Both the position numbers and the translations under genes were made by a program. From Poteriospumella lacustris (Eukaryota > Sar > Chrysophyceae > Chromulinales > Dinobryaceae): 38,017 nt of DNA. Shown here in pieces: positions 30,008-38,017 of the stretch. The stretch lies in contig SMOI01000186.1 in the NCBI GenBank assembly GCA_008000375.1, positions 1 through 38,017 on the forward strand, in the 5' to 3' direction. Position 1 is the first letter of the stretch. Each line of letters starts with the position of its first letter. The notes below the pieces were generated by a model. The model ran no database searches. It was not told the DNA's origin and saw only the letters and a program-made list of their open reading frames with translations.

Positions 30008-32947
30008 TCAGCGGTCGTCGATGGCGAAGCGCTTGAAGATGCGCATCCGTCCGCGCAGCAGGAAGAAGGCCGCCGTCATCATGCACATGTGCCACAGACT
30101 GTGCACGTACCAGTAGTTCGTGCGGTTGTCCAGCGCATACGACGATAGCCCCAACGTGCCAATGCCCGCGGCGATGACCAGGTCCAACGACTCGTGCAGC
30201 AGCGCGGTCACTGAGAGCGGGGCGGTCTCCGGACGCCGACGCGCCGCAGTCGTCGCCGTCATCGTCGCCGTGGCTTGTGGCAGGTCGCTGCCACCGTCGA
30301 CCGCCACACGATGCAGCGGGTTGACGCTACCGCTGCCACTGCCACTGCCGCTGGACAACGTTTCCATTTCGATGTCGCCGCGGTCATCAGATGACGTCGT
30401 CGTCATCATCATCGTCGTGGTGGTGGCGTCGTCGTCGTCGGCGGCGGCGGGGTCCTCCGACCGCGTCGACTCGTCGGCGAACATCGGCACCGACGCGTAC
30501 GACGGCCCACCGTCGACCACCACCGACGATGACGACGCTGACGACGCTGACGACGACGACGAGAGCATCGTCGTCAGAGGCGCCAGGCGTCGCAGATGGG
30601 CGGCCCAGAGCAGCAACGTGGCCGCGATCGACACCGCCACCGTCAGCGCCAGCACCGCGGCGTTCGTCGGGTCGTCGATCACCGGCGCGAGGATCACCGA
30701 CAGCACCGCCACCGAATACGCGGCATGCAGCGAGCGGGAGATAGGCGCCAGGAAGAGAACCACCGTCGCAATCATCGCGACGCTGAAGAGGACGTCGAGC
30801 ACGTGCCAGGCCTCGAAGGAGACGCCGGCGAGACAGTAAACCTCCGTGTCGCACAGGTGGTACACCGCGCTGCTCAACGACGACGCACTGAGACCCACCG
30901 TGATCAAGTGCAGCTCGTGTTGCAGGGACAGGGCGATGGCAGGCCACATGGCAGCGTTCGTCACCACCAACACGATCACCTGCCACGCGTAGACGTCGCT
31001 GGGCACCGCCAAGTCGCGACACGCGGCACCGGCCCACGGGTAGCGGCACCGACATTGCGCGCTGACGACCGCATCGCCGAGTGAACCCGCCGCTGCAATG
31101 TACGAGGACGCGGAGGAGGAGGCGGAGGAGGAGGACAAGCCCAGTGTCCCCGCCGATGACGCGACACACGTGCCCCCGTGGGCACAAGGCCGCGGCCCCA
31201 GCGCCTCACACGGATCGGCGACCAGTTTCATTTGCACGTCGACAGTGATCGCGTTGTCTTCCAGCTCCTGTACGATCGATGCCACCACACGATCGTAGGC
31301 AGTGCCCGATGGGTACTGCAGACCCGTACGGAAATAGATACGACGCGAACTGTCGGCGATGTCACCGCGCGTGTGGAAGTGGTCGAGACGCGGACGAGGC
31401 CAGAACCAGTCGAAGCGTAGGACGTGCTGACGCGCGTTGGATTTCGAGGGGTACGAGGCGCGCTGCGAGACACTGGTCATGGGGCGAGTACCACCGTGTG
31501 GTGGGGGAAACCCCCCTTCCGCGACGGTGTCGGCGGTCGGTGGGACGCCGACGGTGAAGAGCGTCGCGTCGGCGACCCACTGCGGCGCACCGTCCGCGTC
31601 AAACGTCGCATACGGCGCGTTGCCAATGCGCAGCGCCATAATCCATGGCAAGGCCTCTACGAGGGATAAGAAGTATTCGCTGTGGCTGTTCACACGGAGG
31701 AACAGCTGCACCACGACGCCGCCGAAGAGGTTCGCCGTCAGGTGACCCGGCGACGACGGTACCTCCGCCACGACGATCGGTGACGCGATCCACCGCCCTT
31801 CAGCATCACTTCTGCTACTGCTGTCGGGACTGTTCGCACTGGATCGAGGGAAGACGTTGGCACTGGGCCCGATGTACTCCTGATGCGACGTCGACAGAGA
31901 GAACACGTTCATAGACCGGGCGGCGGGCTGACGAGCCGGCGCCGTCCAGCGCAGACGTCCGCTGAGGACGGAGCGGTCATCGAACGCGGCTGTTTGTTGT
32001 TGCACTGCCGCTGCTACTGCTGGTGGTAGCGGTGGTGCACTGCGGTTGATGCTGATGGTGTCGTCGTGCTGGAACAATGGGTCGTAGTCGACCACGCGCA
32101 GCACCGGTCGGTTGCGGTCGGTGGCCGATGCCGGGCGATGGTCGCTGGCGTAGGGGTCGACCTCCAAGACGCTGGACACGATGGTCCATCGCCCTGCGAT
32201 AGGAAATGGGATGTTGAGCACCAGAGGTGCAAGACTGGCCATGAACTGGGCGTCGCAGAGACGGGCCTTGACGACCCGTTGCATAGCGGTGACGAACTTC
32301 GGCGACGACGTCTCCGCGTGGGCGGCGATGTCGTAGTAGGCTTCCAGGACGAAGAGGATGTCTCCCGCAGGCTTAGCCATCGGACACGAGGAATTCATCA
32401 TCGAAGCGGAGAAGTTGACCTGCAGCGCCTGGCGATCGGGCAGAACGATCACGACGTCGCTGCGCGCGCTGTTGATGGTCAAGCGACTCGTACGCTCCAC
32501 GAACCCGTCACCGATCACTGTTGCCGTTGAAGCACCGTCATCCTCTTCGTCTGAAACAAGGCTGTATTGGATTCCAGCGCCAGACGTCGGTCGTTGTCCC
32601 GCAAAGTAACGATAGCTGCTGAGCATCTTGCCACCCCAAAAGCCGACGAAGATTTTGCCGCTGGGCGGGCTCGGCTGCAGCAGCTGCAGCGACTGCGACA
32701 AAGAGGGAATGTCTAACAGCTCGTCATAGTCGTCGATGGTGGGAATGCGCCCTTTCCCGAGCAGCACTTTCACTTGCTCCGTGCCAAAGCCCTGTGCCCA
32801 TAAGCCAAGGTTCAACGTCTTCGTCGCTTGCGGCACATCGATCGACGTGTAAACAATATCATCATAAGACAATCTACCAGCAAACTTGTCTTCAAAGCCC
32901 ACAACACAAAGGATGGCAAACAACAACAAAGTCAAGACGAATTGCAT
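30008..32947 (-). CDS. TMEM8/PGAP6-like protein: ectodomain, split EGF, CREST 7-TM
   Basis: Intronless, 979 aa. MQFVLTLLLFAILCVVG is a signal peptide. A long extracellular beta-rich region follows (about 20-575). An EGF-like domain at about 580-646 has CEALGPRPCAHGGTC and CRCRYPWAGAAC halves separated by a Ser/Ala-rich insert of about 30 residues. From 651 the multi-pass C-terminus matches the CREST hydrolase superfamily: SSAVYHLCDTEVYC (Ser693, His697, Asp700), FEAWHVLDVLFSVAM, and the last-helix YVHSLWH (His949, His953). This is the architecture of animal TMEM8A (PGAP6), a GPI-specific phospholipase A2 that releases GPI-anchored proteins. A hydrophilic loop at about 795-910, with poly-Ser, poly-Asp, poly-Thr/Met and SG repeats, interrupts the membrane domain. 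Key residues are present, so hydrolase activity is plausible but unproven. Confidence 0.85.
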   Translation of the reverse strand: MQFVLTLLLFAILCVVGFEDKFAGRLSYDDIVYTSIDVPQATKTLNLGLWAQGFGTEQVKVLLGKGRIPTIDDYDELLDIPSLSQSLQLLQPSPPSGKIFVGFWGGKMLSSYRYFAGQRPTSGAGIQYSLVSDEEDDGASTATVIGDGFVERTSRLTINSARSDVVIVLPDRQALQVNFSASMMNSSCPMAKPAGDILFVLEAYYDIAAHAETSSPKFVTAMQRVVKARLCDAQFMASLAPLVLNIPFPIAGRWTIVSSVLEVDPYASDHRPASATDRNRPVLRVVDYDPLFQHDDTISINRSAPPLPPAVAAAVQQQTAAFDDRSVLSGRLRWTAPARQPAARSMNVFSLSTSHQEYIGPSANVFPRSSANSPDSSSRSDAEGRWIASPIVVAEVPSSPGHLTANLFGGVVVQLFLRVNSHSEYFLSLVEALPWIMALRIGNAPYATFDADGAPQWVADATLFTVGVPPTADTVAEGGFPPPHGGTRPMTSVSQRASYPSKSNARQHVLRFDWFWPRPRLDHFHTRGDIADSSRRIYFRTGLQYPSGTAYDRVVASIVQELEDNAITVDVQMKLVADPCEALGPRPCAHGGTCVASSAGTLGLSSSSASSSASSYIAAAGSLGDAVVSAQCRCRYPWAGAACRDLAVPSDVYAWQVIVLVVTNAAMWPAIALSLQHELHLITVGLSASSLSSAVYHLCDTEVYCLAGVSFEAWHVLDVLFSVAMIATVVLFLAPISRSLHAAYSVAVLSVILAPVIDDPTNAAVLALTVAVSIAATLLLWAAHLRRLAPLTTMLSSSSSASSASSSSVVVDGGPSYASVPMFADESTRSEDPAAADDDDATTTTMMMTTTSSDDRGDIEMETLSSGSGSGSGSVNPLHRVAVDGGSDLPQATATMTATTAARRRPETAPLSVTALLHESLDLVIAAGIGTLGLSSYALDNRTNYWYVHSLWHMCMMTAAFFLLRGRMRIFKRFAIDDR

Positions 32948-33386
32948 CCCCGCCGGTCGCTGTCGTCAGTTGCGAAGTCGTTTCAACGTATTTCCACTTC
33001 GTAACTCGATATTTCCGGAGCTTTAAAGCATTACCAAACGGTATTCCCACTGAACCTTCCCCCTCTCATACATTGTAAGTGCACGTCTCGGCAACCAAAG
33101 CCCGTTAAAGTCGTCGTTTGCCAAGTGGGACGACGAGGTCGTCGGAATCAAAACAAGTCGAGGACACGACGACGACGACCACATGTAGCACCGACAGACG
33201 CCTATCGATCGCAGAGGCCGTGCCAGCGCGTCTCGTCGCGGTGGCGGTAGGATTCGCTGCTGCTCAACTCGCCGACGACGATGGAAGACTAAATAGGCCA
33301 TAGACACTGGTCTTGCGCACAGTCGATTGCTCACCTCGACCATCTCTTGGTAGTGCTAAGGTGTCGGTAGAGTATTGTGGTCGAAA
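32948..33386. other. bidirectional promoter region (TMEM8 / syntaxin-16)
   Basis: These 439 bp lie between divergent ATGs. Composition is ordinary, with a GACGACGACGACGACC stretch near 33168. No gene or RNA seen. Confidence 0.45.
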
Positions 33387-34513
33387 ATGGCGTCCAGAAA
33401 CTTGACCAAGAAATTTATTGAGGCGCGAAATGGTGCGAAAGCCAGTCGCAATCTGGGTATGCGTGATGAGAGCGACGGGGAAAGCGGTCTGCTGAAGGTA
33501 GAGAATCGCCTGTTCATCGTGGGATCATCAATTGGACAACGCGTAAATGTTTGGAAAATTTTATTGTTCAGAAAAACAACGAAGCCGAGTGGCGCAACAA
33601 CCGCCACACGCTTCCGCCCGAATGGGTCGAGCGCATCGAAGTCGTCGAAGAGGACATCACCAAGATCAAATCGCGAAGTAAGTGCATGGTATTGAACCGC
33701 CTATTTTCACAGTTGTTGACCGATATCCCTGTCTCTCATGAACACCTCAGTGCAACAATTGAGCGCGCTGCACACCAAGCGCCTCATGGTCAATTTCGAG
33801 ACGGACGAGGCCCAACAAGAACGTGACATCGAGGCCAAAACCCGCGAAGTTACTGATATTTTCCATCACGCGGAGGGAACGTTGAAAACCTTCAGCAAGC
33901 GCACAGAGGACCCCAACCTGACGGTGGCGGAGCGAACGTTGCGTAAGAACATTCAAATGAACATGGCGAAGCGGCTACAGAATCTCGGCATGACCTTCAG
34001 AGCCACTCAAAAGGTACGCAACATCCATAGAATCATTGATCAAGGCGGCATTTGACACCAGAGGTGGTTGTATAGCAATATATGGGCAGATTAAACTCGC
34101 AAAAGCAGGGCGGCAGTTCACAACTGGACTATCTGACTGAGAGCGAGAAGAAGGTGGCCGCGGGTGACTTCGTGGATCAAGGATTCACGGTGGCACAAAT
34201 GACCGCCTTGGAAGACGTGGAACAACTCGTCAATGAGAGAGACGAGGAGATCACCAAGATCGCCAAGTCGATCGAAGAACTCGCGTCGATTTTCAAGGAA
34301 CTGGCCGTCCTCGTCATCGACCAGGGCACCATTCTGGACCGTATCGATTACAACATGGAAAATGCAGTAGAACATGCCAAGGAAGGTATTAAGAATTTGG
34401 AGAAGGCCGAGGAGCACCAGAAGAACGCGCTGTCGGTGAAGTGCATCATTTTGCTCGTGGTGCTCATCATCATCATGGTCGGCATCTTGGCGTGGAAACA
34501 CAGCGGCAAGTAA
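33387..34513 (+). CDS. STX16: syntaxin-16/Tlg2-type Qa-SNARE
   Basis: Exons 33387-33497, 33572-33677, 33751-34013 and 34076-34513 (305 aa), introns 62-74 bp. Each junction restores family sequence, for example LLK to KNNEAEW and ATQK to QYMGR. ATG 33387 (MASRNLTKKF) is in AAAATGG context. LPPEWVERIEVVEEDITKIK is the diagnostic Stx16 segment opening the Habc bundle, which runs to about 160. The SNARE motif spans about 195-265 with FVDQGFTVAQMTALEDVEQL before it and ELAVLVIDQGTILDRIDYN carrying the zero-layer Gln at 243. A single tail-anchor helix (CIILLVVLIIIMVGILAW, about 281-298) ends in a short luminal tail. In the known pathway it drives fusion of endosome-derived vesicles at the trans-Golgi network with its Qb, Qc and R partners. 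Confidence 0.95.
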
Positions 34514-34693
34514 AATAGCCCGCGCGTTTGTGTCTGTTGCGTAGGTGGGACCGAAGTCCTGTTTTGTCTGTAATGAGGGAGTTCGTCTCAAGCCTGTGTC
34601 TGTCTGCTCAGCAGACACGTGAGGTTGTCGCCGATGATGTATAACTACGTGCGCTTTAGTTACTCTTGTGCGGATGGATCGTCAATGGACAAT
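34514..34693. other. short convergent spacer
   Basis: These 180 bp between the stops of syntaxin-16 and the coiled-coil gene are the tightest convergent gap in the window; the two 3' UTRs probably overlap. Confidence 0.5.
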
Positions 34694-35823
34694 TTAGGTG
34701 CTTCGTTCGCCCTTTCCTATGGTGGCTTTCAGGCGGTTTAATTCTTCTTGCAACACCCGCTGTGTGGCGAGCTGAGCCTGTAGATACTCACTGGGGTTCA
34801 TCGTCCGTATGCTGTTGTGACTGCTGGACGACGCAGCAAACGTCGCTATCGTGTCGTTGTACGTTTTCAAGGATCTACGTGTGCCAATAGGTGAGGGGGG
34901 ATGTTAGTGAAAGTGCGATCAATTGCGTGGGCAGGTTGGGCAGCTTACCGTTCGACGACTTGCTCTGTGGCGCGTCGCTCCTTCGTCGCGGCTTCTTCTT
35001 GCATCATGTGCGATGCGACCTGCTGAACGCCCAATTGCACGCGATGCTTAATATTTTCTTGCTCCGCGACTTTGATTCGTTTGTATACATCGCGGAACTT
35101 TCCATTGTAATGCTCGCGGGGCGCAATGCTGGTGGTATGCTGCGTGGTGGACGCTGAGAACAGACTGTACACCTCCGTGAGGATATCCTCTCGCGCATGC
35201 TGCAAAATGGTGTCTGTTTGCCCCACCAAACGATTCACCGCTTCTTTTCGCTTCTGTTCAATGTGCGATTTGGCTCCTTCTTGCAGAATCTTCCGCAGCT
35301 TCACGACGGTGTCGCTCCGCTCTCGCGCCAGTTCGATTTCCAGCTGCTTTTTCGCGTTCACGAGAAACTCGTCGCATTCAACTTGCGAAGGCCCTGTCGG
35401 TACTGACGAGGAAGTTGTAGGAAGCACTGCAAACCTAGCAGCTGATGATAGATTGGCAGTGGATTGTAGCTGTTGTTGCGGTGAGAAGGGCTGGGCGAAG
35501 GTCGATTGTCTTTGACTGGTCATGTGCGGGGAGAAAGGCGATGGCGGCCTTCGCGGGGGTAAGGCGGGACTTCCGTCGCTGAAGTGAACATGGTGGTGAA
35601 TGCTATTATGTTCATCCATCCATCGTTTTGGGCTCGGTTTGCGATTTTTCTTTGCTGAGGCAGCGGGGGTAGTGGCGAACCGGTGATACTTGATAGGGCT
35701 GTTCCATCCGAAGTTTTCTTTGTCTAGGACGTCTTCTGACGGGCCTCTATTGAGTTTGTAGATTATATCCTCGATGTTTTCGATGTCCCCGATGCTCCAT
35801 CGTGATTCGCTACTGCGGGACAT
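34694..35823 (-). CDS. coiled-coil protein, 351 aa, family not recognised
   Basis: Exons 34949-35823 and 34694-34874; the 74-bp intron (GTAAGC...ACGTAG) joins CG to A and the frame continues SLKTYNDTIATF to a TAA. I start at ATG 35823 (MSRSSESRWS) because the longer frame begins only at a TTG. Residues 1-145 are Pro/Ser/Asn-rich and probably disordered, with IGDIENIEDIIYKLN, a basic KKNRKPSPKRW patch and HHH. Three coiled-coil stretches follow: about 150-225 (FLVNAKKQLEIELARERSD, KRKEAVNRLVGQTDTIL), about 240-300 and a short C-terminal one (EYLQAQLATQRVLQEELNRL, about 320-342). Basal-body or cytoskeletal proteins in flagellates often look like this, but that is a guess. No membrane segment or catalytic motif is present. 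Confidence 0.8.
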
Positions 35824-36325
35824 AGTGCTATTTGTGGAGACGCTTGCGAGTCCGTGGCCTCCTATGCAGCTATCCAACAAATTATGACGTGATTTTGATT
35901 TTCCACCTTGTTATTCTGGTTTTTCAGCACTCCCTGCTCCCCATGGTACCTACCCTATCAAACACATCAATCAAAGCGATGCCATCATCGTCGTTGATTG
36001 AGGGCCTGACTCGACTGCTTGGAGCTGTCGATGGGTCCGACAGAGCCGCGCACACGAATTTGTAACGGTTACCCGCCCTTCGATTCGTCGCTATTCTGGA
36101 CGGATCTTCATTCGTTGTCGACGTCAAAGAAAGCGTCAAAAAGATACGGAAAAAGGTCGCTGTGGCGGTGCAAGTCGCGCAGTATCGGTATCCAAATCAC
36201 GATGTTTCCTATGACGATCACAGACAATGGAGGCTTGTGGATTCACCAGCGTCAACGTGAGGAGAGCAACAAGCATACTGTTTGGTATCTGTTGGATTCT
36301 GATTTCAACCAGCTGTGCATTGAAG
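35824..36325. other. divergent region containing split coding-like plus-strand frame
   Basis: These 502 bp separate the coiled-coil gene from the aminotransferase. A polypyrimidine tract ending TTTTTCAG at 35927 looks like a plus-strand acceptor, followed by the interrupted frame listed at 35943-36257. Confidence 0.4.
35943..36257 (+). pseudogene. coding-like frame interrupted by one in-frame TAA
   Basis: One reading frame shows protein-like sequence on both sides of a TAA at 36063-36065. Before it, 40 codons from ATG 35943 include SSLIEGLTRLLGAVDGSDRA. After it, 64 codons to a TGA at 36258 include FVVDVKESVKKIRKKVAVAVQ and [20 protein letters not shown]. Codons are plausible for this genome. 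No intron that removes the TAA while keeping the second half fits, because no AG acceptor occurs between the stop and GTCAAAG (36129). It may be a decayed gene, an exon of a model I cannot complete, an upstream ORF of the aminotransferase plus chance, or a sequence error. I do not recognise the protein. Confidence 0.3.
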
Positions 36326-37648
36326 ATGAGAACTGTGAAATCCTTGAACAGTGTCACCAAGCGCTATGCTTCCCATTGGGCAGATGTGAAACTTGCTCCT
36401 CCCGATAAGATTCTGGGCTTGACTGATGCCTTCAAAGCGGACACTTTCCCGCAAAAAATCAATTTAGGAGTGGGTGCCTATCGGTCGGATGAAGGTCTTC
36501 CGGTGGTCCTTCCGTCGGTGCGCCTCGCTGAGCAACGAATTATGGACAAGAAGATGGACAAGGAGTAAGGATTCTACACTGATACAGCATTGTGATTGCA
36601 TCATTGAACCGTGTCCTCGTTTCAATGCGATCCTAGGTATGCTCCTATTGCGGGAGTCGGCTCCTATCTCAACTTGAGCTTGGAGTTCGCCTACGGTGCC
36701 GACTCGGTCCCACTGAAGGAGAAGCGCATCGCGGCGGTACAAACTATCTCTGGTACTGGTGCTTGTCGTTTAGCTGGCGAATTCATTCGTAAGTTCGTCG
36801 GTCAGGGCCGTGCGATTCATGTTCCCAACCCAACGTGGGGCAATCACATCGCCATCTTCGAGAACGCGGGCTTGAAGCCCACCTACTACCCTTACTACGA
36901 CAGCCAACACAACACCGTCGACTTCAAAAACCTCTTTGACTACGTCAACAAGGCGGAGAAGGAAGTCTTCTTGCTTCACGCCTGTGCCCACAACCCCACG
37001 GGCGCCGACCCGACCAAGGAGCAATGGCAAGAGCTGTCGCAGTTGTTCAAGAAGAAACAGCACATTGCGTTGTTCGACAGTGCCTATCAAGGTTTTGCCT
37101 CTGGTGATCCTGAAAAGGACGCTTTCGCTTTGCGTGAGTTTGTACGCGATGGGCACCAGATTTTGCTGTGCCAATCGTTTGCGAAGAACTTTGGTTTGTA
37201 CGGTGAACGTGCCGGTGTCTTGTCGGTGGTGACGGAGTCGCCGGAAGAGGCGGAGCGAGTGAACAGCCAATTGAAGGTCATTGTTCGCCCGATGTATTCC
37301 AATCCTCCTGTCCATGGTGCTCGTATTGTGGCGGAAGTGCTGGGAGACGCTGCCTTGAAGACGCAATGGCTCGGGGAATGTCATGGCATGGCCGAGCGTA
37401 TCGGTCGTATGCGCCACCTGCTTCGTAGCAAACTGGAGGCGGGCAACCCAGATCGTTCGTGGAAGCATATCACCGACCAAATTGGTATGTTTTGCTTCAC
37501 GGGTTTGTCGAAAGAACAGGTGTTGCGACTTCGATCGGAATACCACATCTACTGCACGGACGATGGCCGCTTCTCCGTGGCGGGTATCACCACGAAGAAC
37601 GTCGACTATTTGGCCGCATCAGTCTTGGCGGTCACCAGTGGCAAATAG
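36326..37648 (+). CDS. GOT2: mitochondrial aspartate aminotransferase
   Basis: Exons 36326-36564 and 36637-37648 (416 aa); the 72-bp intron splits a Glu codon and restores DKEYAPIAG. The start [18 protein letters not shown] is a basic, Ser-rich mitochondrial presequence; the frame opens 33 codons earlier at another ATG (36227), giving a hydrophobic extension that looks less likely. Class I aminotransferase landmarks are complete: [40 protein letters not shown] with the PLP-stacking Trp, [27 protein letters not shown], and the Schiff-base lysine K263 in [28 protein letters not shown] and [11 protein letters not shown] close the family match. It interconverts aspartate and oxaloacetate with glutamate and 2-oxoglutarate in the malate-aspartate shuttle. 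Length equals that of mature homologues plus a short presequence. Confidence 0.95.
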
Positions 37649-38017
37649 ATACTCTTTTCACGTCATCTTTAAAGAATGCAATAAAGAACTATGAAATTTA
37701 TATCGCCCAAAGAGTTGTGACTATTGATGTGAAAGAGAGAGTGGTGTGAAAGTTTAAATGAAATTTAAATACTTTTTGCATTTTTTGTTACTAATGTGCG
37801 TGTGTTGTAGGTTGTAGTTTCTGTAATTTGGTAAACCCGAATTTTGACAGGTTCAAGAGCTAAAGCGAGGACCCTTACCTAGTGAAACCATGCGTATGCA
37901 CGTTTATTGCAAACCCTTTCCATTTTTACATACAACATACAACATACAACATACAACATACAACATACAACATACAACATACAACATACAACATACAACA
38001 TACAACATACAACATAC
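37649..38017. other. 3' flank of aminotransferase, AT-richer, ending in repeat
   Basis: This is the most AT-rich stretch in the window. AATAAAG at 37679-37685 is a plausible polyadenylation signal 32 bp after the stop. The last 90 bp are a heptanucleotide repeat. No gene seen. Confidence 0.5.
37928..38017. repeat. (ACATACA)n heptanucleotide tandem repeat reaching window end
   Basis: There are nearly 13 perfect copies of a 7-bp unit running to the last base, so the array continues beyond the window. The unit lacks the G-run of telomeric repeats. Confidence 0.93.

Noticed and set aside
36019-36408. 130-codon plus-strand frame overlapping the GOT2 start
   Set aside because: It overlaps the aminotransferase presequence in a different frame and begins inside the divergent region; no family features.
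37928-38017. Terminal repeat as a telomere
   Set aside because: The unit has no G-run on either strand and differs from known TTTAGGG-type or TTAGGG-type repeats; a simple satellite is the better reading.

Overview
The window is nuclear DNA from a microbial eukaryote. The evidence is 17 short spliceosomal introns (59-115 bp, GT...AG, all checked by reading frame across the junction) and a wholly eukaryotic gene set: SWI/SNF, SF3A3, URB2, AMPK beta, syntaxin-16, PACRG and TMEM8. PACRG, a ciliary doublet-microtubule protein, implies a flagellated stage. The 307-residue protein at 9527-10450 carries a block (VKF...IPSRKEF...LFW...DYDLFK) that I know mainly from stramenopile proteins. An oomycete-like stramenopile is therefore my best guess; it is inference and has not been tested by any search.

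Layout, left to right: start of a minus-strand gene cut by the left edge (1-64); six-exon orphan gene (461-1465, -); ZIFL-like MFS transporter (2131-4340, +); predicted myristoylated 516-aa protein (4948-6498, -); Dre2/CIAPIN1 Fe-S protein (6891-7661, +); AMPK beta subunit (8007-8880, -); lineage-motif protein (9527-10450, +); UBE2O/BIRC6-type E2 (11485-13617, -); URB2 ribosome-biogenesis protein (14184-19337, +); SWI3/SMARCC subunit (19569-22889, -); SF3A3 splicing factor (23371-25028, +); GPC1 glycerophosphocholine acyltransferase (25255-26655, -); PACRG (27281-28434, -); secreted Cys-containing orphan (28949-29656, +); TMEM8/PGAP6-like protein (30008-32947, -); syntaxin-16 (33387-34513, +); coiled-coil orphan (34694-35823, -); mitochondrial aspartate aminotransferase (36326-37648, +).

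The genes are mostly housekeeping and do not form one pathway. What stands out is organisation. Strands alternate at 15 of 17 gene junctions, giving a chain of divergent pairs (392-665 bp shared promoters) and convergent pairs (180-1034 bp). Composition changes sharply: the flanks are ordinary, while about 11.2-22.3 kb is extremely GC-rich, with Ala/Arg/Asp-rich proteins, in-frame microsatellites and long spurious antisense ORFs.

I see no mobile element, CRISPR array, rRNA or tRNA gene. The best candidates for something undescribed are the six-exon orphan, the 516-aa myristoyl protein, the secreted Cys protein, the coiled-coil protein, and a plus-strand coding-like stretch split by one in-frame TAA just upstream of the aminotransferase.
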